From an uncultured Bacteroidota bacterium (lineage in GTDB: Bacteria; Bacteroidota; Bacteroidia; Chitinophagales; Chitinophagaceae): a DNA stretch of 6,691 nucleotides. The notes beneath the pieces were generated by a model. That model did not search any database, was not told where the DNA came from, and was given only the letters and a program-made list of their open reading frames with translations. This document shows positions 6,479 to 6,691 of this stretch, piece by piece. Position numbers and translations under genes: made by a program. Location: assembly GCA_903835145.1 (NCBI GenBank), contig CAILMA010000120.1, positions 1 to 6,691 on the forward strand, given 5' to 3'. Each line of letters begins with the position of its first letter. Positions within the stretch are counted from its first letter, which is position 1.

Positions 6479-6691
6479 TCATTTGGCGTCCTTTATTATT
6501 TTGATTGCTTCCTCTAACTGGTCGTCCCGGCCATCAATCAGCCCTTTTACCGTTTGCGGCACGATTCTATCAATTTTCACACCAACCCGCTGTGTTTCTG
6601 TGCCATCGGGATTCAAAATTCCAATTCCGGAGAAATTCGCTTTTATTCCACCTGGCAACGGAACAAATGTAATATTTCCATCAGCCCCCCC
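6479..6691 (-). CDS. S41-family peptidase, C-terminal 70 residues (partial)
   Basis: The minus strand is open from the right window edge to a TGA at 6481-6479, giving exactly 70 codons before the stop. The peptide contains GADGNITFVPLPGG, then FSGIGILNPDGTETQRVGVKID, then IVPQTVKGLIDGRDDQLEEAI. That order (a Gly-rich strand, SGIG...PDG...QRVG, then a P(T/Q)xxG(I/L)xxGRDxxLE end) is characteristic of the C terminus of tail-specific protease/S41 serine peptidases in Bacteroidota. The catalytic Ser and Lys and any PDZ domain or signal peptide lie outside the window. The gene converges on the acetyltransferase with a 63-base gap in which I see no clear terminator hairpin. Identification rests on motif memory over a short fragment. 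Confidence 0.75.
   Translation of the reverse strand, partial: GGADGNITFVPLPGGIKANFSGIGILNPDGTETQRVGVKIDRIVPQTVKGLIDGRDDQLEEAIKIIKDAK

Noticed and set aside
1..6691. Mobile element, CRISPR array, tRNA/rRNA or phage genes
   Set aside because: No transposase or integrase motif, no regularly spaced repeats, no cloverleaf or rRNA sequence seen; nearly all bases belong to conserved housekeeping-type genes.

Overview
The window looks like ordinary chromosome from a member of the Bacteroidota; I would guess a Chitinophaga- or Sphingobacterium-like relative, but the exact lineage is not supported by the sequence. Three things point there. The first gene has the TPR / PD40 propeller / carboxypeptidase-regulatory / OmpA-like layout known from the type IX secretion protein PorE. 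A perfect TAnnTTTG promoter element lies before the regulator gene. Shine-Dalgarno sequences are generally weak. I saw no mobile element, CRISPR array, tRNA or rRNA.

Layout. (1) 3-2168, plus strand: a cell-envelope protein of the PorE/OmpA type, cut off at its 5' end by the window edge. (2) 2186-2231: a perfect 21-bp hairpin with a GCGA loop, placed between two convergent genes and probably terminating both. (3) 2272-3711, minus strand: a MocR-type regulator (GntR winged helix fused to an aminotransferase fold). (4) 3712-3798: an 87-bp divergent control region with a good Bacteroidota promoter toward the regulator. (5) 3799-4761 and 4783-5832, plus strand: an EamA/DMT transporter and a branched-chain aminotransferase, separated by 21 bases that almost entirely form an AT-rich inverted repeat. 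(6) 5845-5888: a strong intrinsic terminator closing that operon. (7) 5954-6415, plus strand: a small GNAT acetyltransferase. (8) 6479-6691, minus strand: the last 70 residues of an S41-family (C-terminal processing type) peptidase, entering from beyond the right edge and easy to miss because it has no start codon here.

How the genes may work together. The most coherent unit is the MocR regulator with the divergent transporter-aminotransferase operon. MocR proteins sense PLP or PLP-amine adducts and commonly control an adjacent divergent gene, so I infer a small amino-acid (perhaps branched-chain) homeostasis module: the regulator senses, BCAT interconverts, the transporter exports. The ligand and the transported substrate are not shown by the sequence. 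The envelope protein, the acetyltransferase and the peptidase look like unrelated neighbours. I found no clear evidence of an undescribed multi-gene system; the regulator module and the compact RNA structures around it are the parts most worth testing.
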